From Gemmobacter aquarius (lineage in GTDB: Bacteria; Pseudomonadota; Alphaproteobacteria; Rhodobacterales; Rhodobacteraceae), in assembly GCF_003060865.1 (NCBI RefSeq), contig NZ_CP028918.1, forward strand, positions 876,001 through 940,000: a stretch of 64,000 nt of DNA, read 5' to 3'. The position numbers and the translations under genes were made by a program. Position 1 is the stretch's first letter. Each line of letters begins with the position of its first letter. The notes under the pieces are model-generated. The model was not told the DNA's origin. It did no database searches and saw nothing but the letters and a program-made list of their open reading frames with translations. Positions 61,988 through 64,000 of this stretch are shown one piece after another.

Positions 61988-63025
61988 ATGCGTGCAGCGG
62001 TGTTGCGGGCGTATCGCGAGGATCTGGCCATAGAGACGGTGGCCGATCCGGTCTGCGAGGCGGATGGGGTCGTGGTGCGGGTGCTGGCCTGCGGCGTGTG
62101 CCGCAGCGACTGGCACGGCTGGGTGGGCGAGCATCCCCGCGTGAAGCCGGGGGCGATTCCGGGGCATGAATATTGCGGCGAGGTGGTCGAGGTCGGACCG
62201 CTTGCCCGTTGGTCGGTGGGCGACAGGATCATAGCACCGTTCATTCTGGCCTGCGGCGCCTGCCCTGACTGCCAGTCGGGCAATTCCAACATCTGCAAGA
62301 CGCAGCGGGTGCCGGGGTTCGGCGAGCCGGGGGCCTATGCCGAATACATCAGCGTGCCGCATGCGCATAATCTGGCGCGGCTGCCCGACGGGATGACGCC
62401 GGTGCTGGCGGCGGGGCTGGGGTGTCGGGTCACGACGGCCTGGCATGCGCTGACGGGGCGGGCCGCAATACAGGCGGGCGAGTGGCTGGCGGTGCACGGG
62501 ACCGGCGGGATCGGGCTATCGGCGCTGCTGTTGGGGCGGGCATTGGGCGCGCGGGTCGTCGTTGTCGATGTGGTGCCCGAAAAGCTGGCCCATGCCGTGG
62601 CGCTGGGGGCCGAAGCGGCGTTTGATGCGCGCGAGGGCGATGTTGCGGCGAGAATCGTCGAGGCGACGGGCGGCGGGGCGCATGTGTCGATCGAGGCGCT
62701 AGGCATCGAGGCGACGGCCAATGCGTCGATCGAATGTCTGCGCGCCTTGGGGCGGCATGTGCAGGTGGGCCTGCCGGTGGGCCATACCGCGCGGATGGAG
62801 ATCAACATGAACGCGGTCTATATCAAGCAGCTGGCGCTTTATGGCACGCGTGGGATGCCTGCGTGGAAGTATCCGCGCCTGCTGGACATGATCACGCGGG
62901 GGGCGGTCGATATGTCGCCCCTGATCGCCCGTACGGTGCCCCTGTCGGGGGCGTCGCACGAACTGCGGGCCTTTGACGGGCCGATGCCACCCGGTGTGGC
63001 GGTGATCGACGATCTGACGCGGTGA
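61988..63025 (+). CDS. Zinc-dependent alcohol dehydrogenase family protein
   Basis: 345 residues (MRAAVLRAYREDLA). Catalytic zinc site GVCRSDWHGW near residue 36 and GHEYCGEVVEVG near residue 59; structural-zinc cysteines in CGACPDCQSGNSNIC near residue 87; NAD-binding GTGGIGLSALLLGRALGA near residue 169. Medium-chain dehydrogenase; substrate unknown. It ends 72 bp before the interrupted tRNA-Thr. Confidence 0.93.
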   Translation: MRAAVLRAYREDLAIETVADPVCEADGVVVRVLACGVCRSDWHGWVGEHPRVKPGAIPGHEYCGEVVEVGPLARWSVGDRIIAPFILACGACPDCQSGNSNICKTQRVPGFGEPGAYAEYISVPHAHNLARLPDGMTPVLAAGLGCRVTTAWHALTGRAAIQAGEWLAVHGTGGIGLSALLLGRALGARVVVVDVVPEKLAHAVALGAEAAFDAREGDVAARIVEATGGGAHVSIEALGIEATANASIECLRALGRHVQVGLPVGHTARMEINMNAVYIKQLALYGTRGMPAWKYPRLLDMITRGAVDMSPLIARTVPLSGASHELRAFDGPMPPGVAVIDDLTR

Positions 63026-63052
63026 AGCGGCCGCTTTCGCGGTTTTGTCGGG

Positions 63053-63081
63053 TTGACTTCATTTTGCGGGGGCCGTAGGAG
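63053..63081 (+). promoter_or_regulatory. Promoter of the tRNA-Thr gene
   Basis: TTGACT at 63053-63058, 17-bp spacer, and a TAGGAG -10-like hexamer at 63076-63081, 16 bp before the tRNA 5' end. Read-through would run into the element and its integrase. Confidence 0.5.
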
Positions 63082-63097
63082 ATCCGCACCAGAAAGT

Positions 63098-63137
63098 GCC
63101 GCTGTAGCTCAGCTGGTAGAGCACGTCATTCGTAATG
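63098..63137 (+). tRNA. tRNA-Thr (CGT), 5' half, interrupted in the anticodon arm
   Basis: GCCGCTG acceptor strand, D arm GCTC..GAGC, anticodon stem CGTCA and loop TTCGTAA with anticodon CGT are intact. The 3' stem should read TGACG but reads TG and then CTGTGCGCAC from 63138. No T arm or CCA follows. The gene is cut here by an integrated element; the other half should be at the element's far end. Confidence 0.88.
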
Positions 63138-63199
63138 CTGTGCGCACTTCCAAAAATAATCAAAAAGCCCCATATTTTATTGGATAATGCGCAAAAATT

Positions 63200-63225
63200 T
63201 GTTGTATAACGAAAACTATACAACA
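63200..63225. promoter_or_regulatory. Inverted repeat near the integration junction
   Basis: TGTTGTATA-ACGAAAAC-TATACAACA, 9-bp perfect arms, 54 bp before the integrase ATG. It may be an operator or an integrase/excisionase arm site. Confidence 0.6.
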
Positions 63226-63278
63226 GAGTGTAAGTGAAAGTATGCTCTAGCCAACACGCCAGCCAGCAAGGTGCAGTC

Positions 63279-64000
63279 ATGGCTCATCGCACGGTGCCCA
63301 TTCCCGAGACTGTTGAGAAGGTCAAAGGCTATGGAACGCTGACCATTTTCCAGATGGAGGCGTCACCCTATTGGTATGCGCGGTTCTTCGAGGATGGCAA
63401 AATCCGCAAGAAGAGCACCAAGAAAATCCACAAAGTCGAGGCTATCGCAGAGGCCAAAAAGTTCTTTGGTGAACTTCAGGGACTGAAGTTCGGCGAAGCG
63501 CCGGGCAGCAAGAAGCACACCTTTGCCTACGTCGCCCGAAGCCACTTCGAAGAGACCAAGGCACGCCAGCAGCGGGACGAAATTTCCCGAAGCAAACTGA
63601 ACTTCGACGAGGTGCGGCTTGAGAAGGACATCCTGCCTGCGCTTGGCAAGCAGCTGGCGGAAGACGTCGACTACATGGCGATAAGCCGTTACCTCAACAA
63701 GCTGTCAGCGCCGCCGCGCAACCTCAGTTCCGCCTCGCTGAAAATCCATCTGTCGCACATCAAGACGATCCTGAAACATGCCCAGCAACTGCGGGTGATT
63801 GCGCACCTGCCTGCGTTCCCTAAGCTGAGCACAGTGGACAGTCCTCGGGCTTGGTTCACAGCGCATGAATACAACGTGCTGCACAACACGGCCAAAGCCA
63901 ACATCGGCAGGACGTTCCCGCAGGTGGCCACCACAGGTGAGCAGCTGCGCAACATCACGCTGACGGCAGAGCTTTACGATCTGATCATCTTCATGGTGAA
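63279..64000 (+). CDS. Tyrosine-recombinase integrase (partial)
   Basis: 240 codons are visible from ATG 63279 (MAHRTVPIPETVEKVKGYG) with no stop. The first 60 residues look like an arm-type DNA-binding region (WYARFFEDGKIRKKSTKK), then a SAM-like core-binding domain (FAYVARSHFEETKARQ, SSASLKIHLSHIKTILKHAQ). The window ends at AELYDLIIFMV, just where the first catalytic arginine box normally begins. It would catalyse integration into and excision from the tRNA-Thr. Confidence 0.88.
   Translation, partial: MAHRTVPIPETVEKVKGYGTLTIFQMEASPYWYARFFEDGKIRKKSTKKIHKVEAIAEAKKFFGELQGLKFGEAPGSKKHTFAYVARSHFEETKARQQRDEISRSKLNFDEVRLEKDILPALGKQLAEDVDYMAISRYLNKLSAPPRNLSSASLKIHLSHIKTILKHAQQLRVIAHLPAFPKLSTVDSPRAWFTAHEYNVLHNTAKANIGRTFPQVATTGEQLRNITLTAELYDLIIFMV

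Larger units (their letters stand above)
63138..64000 (+). mobile_element. Left end of an integrated element in tRNA-Thr
   Basis: The junction is at 63137/63138. The first 140 bp are AT-rich and carry a perfect inverted repeat, then an integrase gene that runs off the window. The base composition differs sharply from the flank. The element is cut by the window edge, so its size and cargo are unknown. Confidence 0.85.

Noticed and set aside
63098..63137. Group I intron in tRNA-Thr
   Set aside because: The following sequence leads to a tyrosine integrase and shows no intron core elements or 3' exon within the visible 860 bp.

Overview
The window is about 64 kb of GC-rich chromosome from an alphaproteobacterium, most likely a member of the Rhodobacteraceae (Rhodobacter/Gemmobacter type). 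The evidence is the gene order of the division and cell-wall (dcw) cluster, a DUF1476 ATP-synthase inhibitor gene, DUF2484 inside the mur block, LexA boxes of the GTTC-N7-GTTC type, and a DUF1127 gene followed by four tandem small RNAs with CCTCCTCCC loops, which matches the ccaF1-ccsR1-4 locus known from Rhodobacter sphaeroides. The species cannot be read from the sequence alone.

Layout. 0-1 kb: hisB and the start of hisH, leftward. 1-5.3 kb: a four-gene leftward ABC importer for manganese, iron or zinc behind a Fur-type palindrome. 5.3-7.9 kb: an accessory patch with a divergent regulator pair, a small exported protein and about 1.1 kb of gene-poor scrap with an insertion-sequence end. 7.9-18.9 kb: two tRNA-Gly(GCC) genes around a PaiB-type flavoprotein gene, a PhnA-like gene, a BLUF photoreceptor, pyruvate carboxylase, an SOS-boxed uvrD/pcrA, a BenE-type transporter and the DUF1127/CcsR locus. 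18.9-53 kb: an Mrp-type ATPase, then the dcw cluster: mraZ-rsmH-ftsL-ftsI-murE-murF-mraY, dedA, a broken SDR gene, murD; then a 7.2 kb interruption (purD, xseA, a small exported protein, alkB-like, a GH43-like gene, an SRPBCC gene); then ftsW-murG-murC-DUF2484-murB-ddlB-ftsQ-ftsA-ftsZ-lpxC, bamD and recN. 53-58 kb: two parts of a probable split B12-dependent methionine synthase (corrinoid protein and homocysteine methyltransferase) with DUF1638 and small partners, around an SOS-boxed radical-SAM gene. 57.9-63 kb: an MprF-like gene, the ATP-synthase zeta inhibitor, purC, purS and a zinc alcohol dehydrogenase. 63.1-64 kb: a tRNA-Thr(CGT) gene cut inside its anticodon arm by an integrating element whose tyrosine integrase runs off the window.

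Most genes are ordinary housekeeping genes. The dcw genes make UDP-MurNAc-pentapeptide, lipid I and lipid II (murB-F, mraY, murG) and the septal machine that uses them (ftsZ, A, Q, L, I, W). Many overlap by 1-4 bases, so they are probably co-transcribed and translationally coupled.

The less ordinary content lies between genes. (1) A family of at least 16 short, nearly perfect palindromes sits in seven clusters. Stem sequences differ from copy to copy, but architecture and loops (GACGC, CTGCG, CGT) recur. (2) Five copies of a GAGGATATTTGGGC-type repeat occur at gene ends. (3) The four-copy CcsR array is present. (4) A candidate structured leader precedes the corrinoid gene. (5) Two genes, ddlB and an SDR, are each broken by an apparent one-base loss in a G7 run, so either the assembly has homopolymer errors or these are real shifts. 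(6) The tRNA-Thr gene is interrupted at the right edge.
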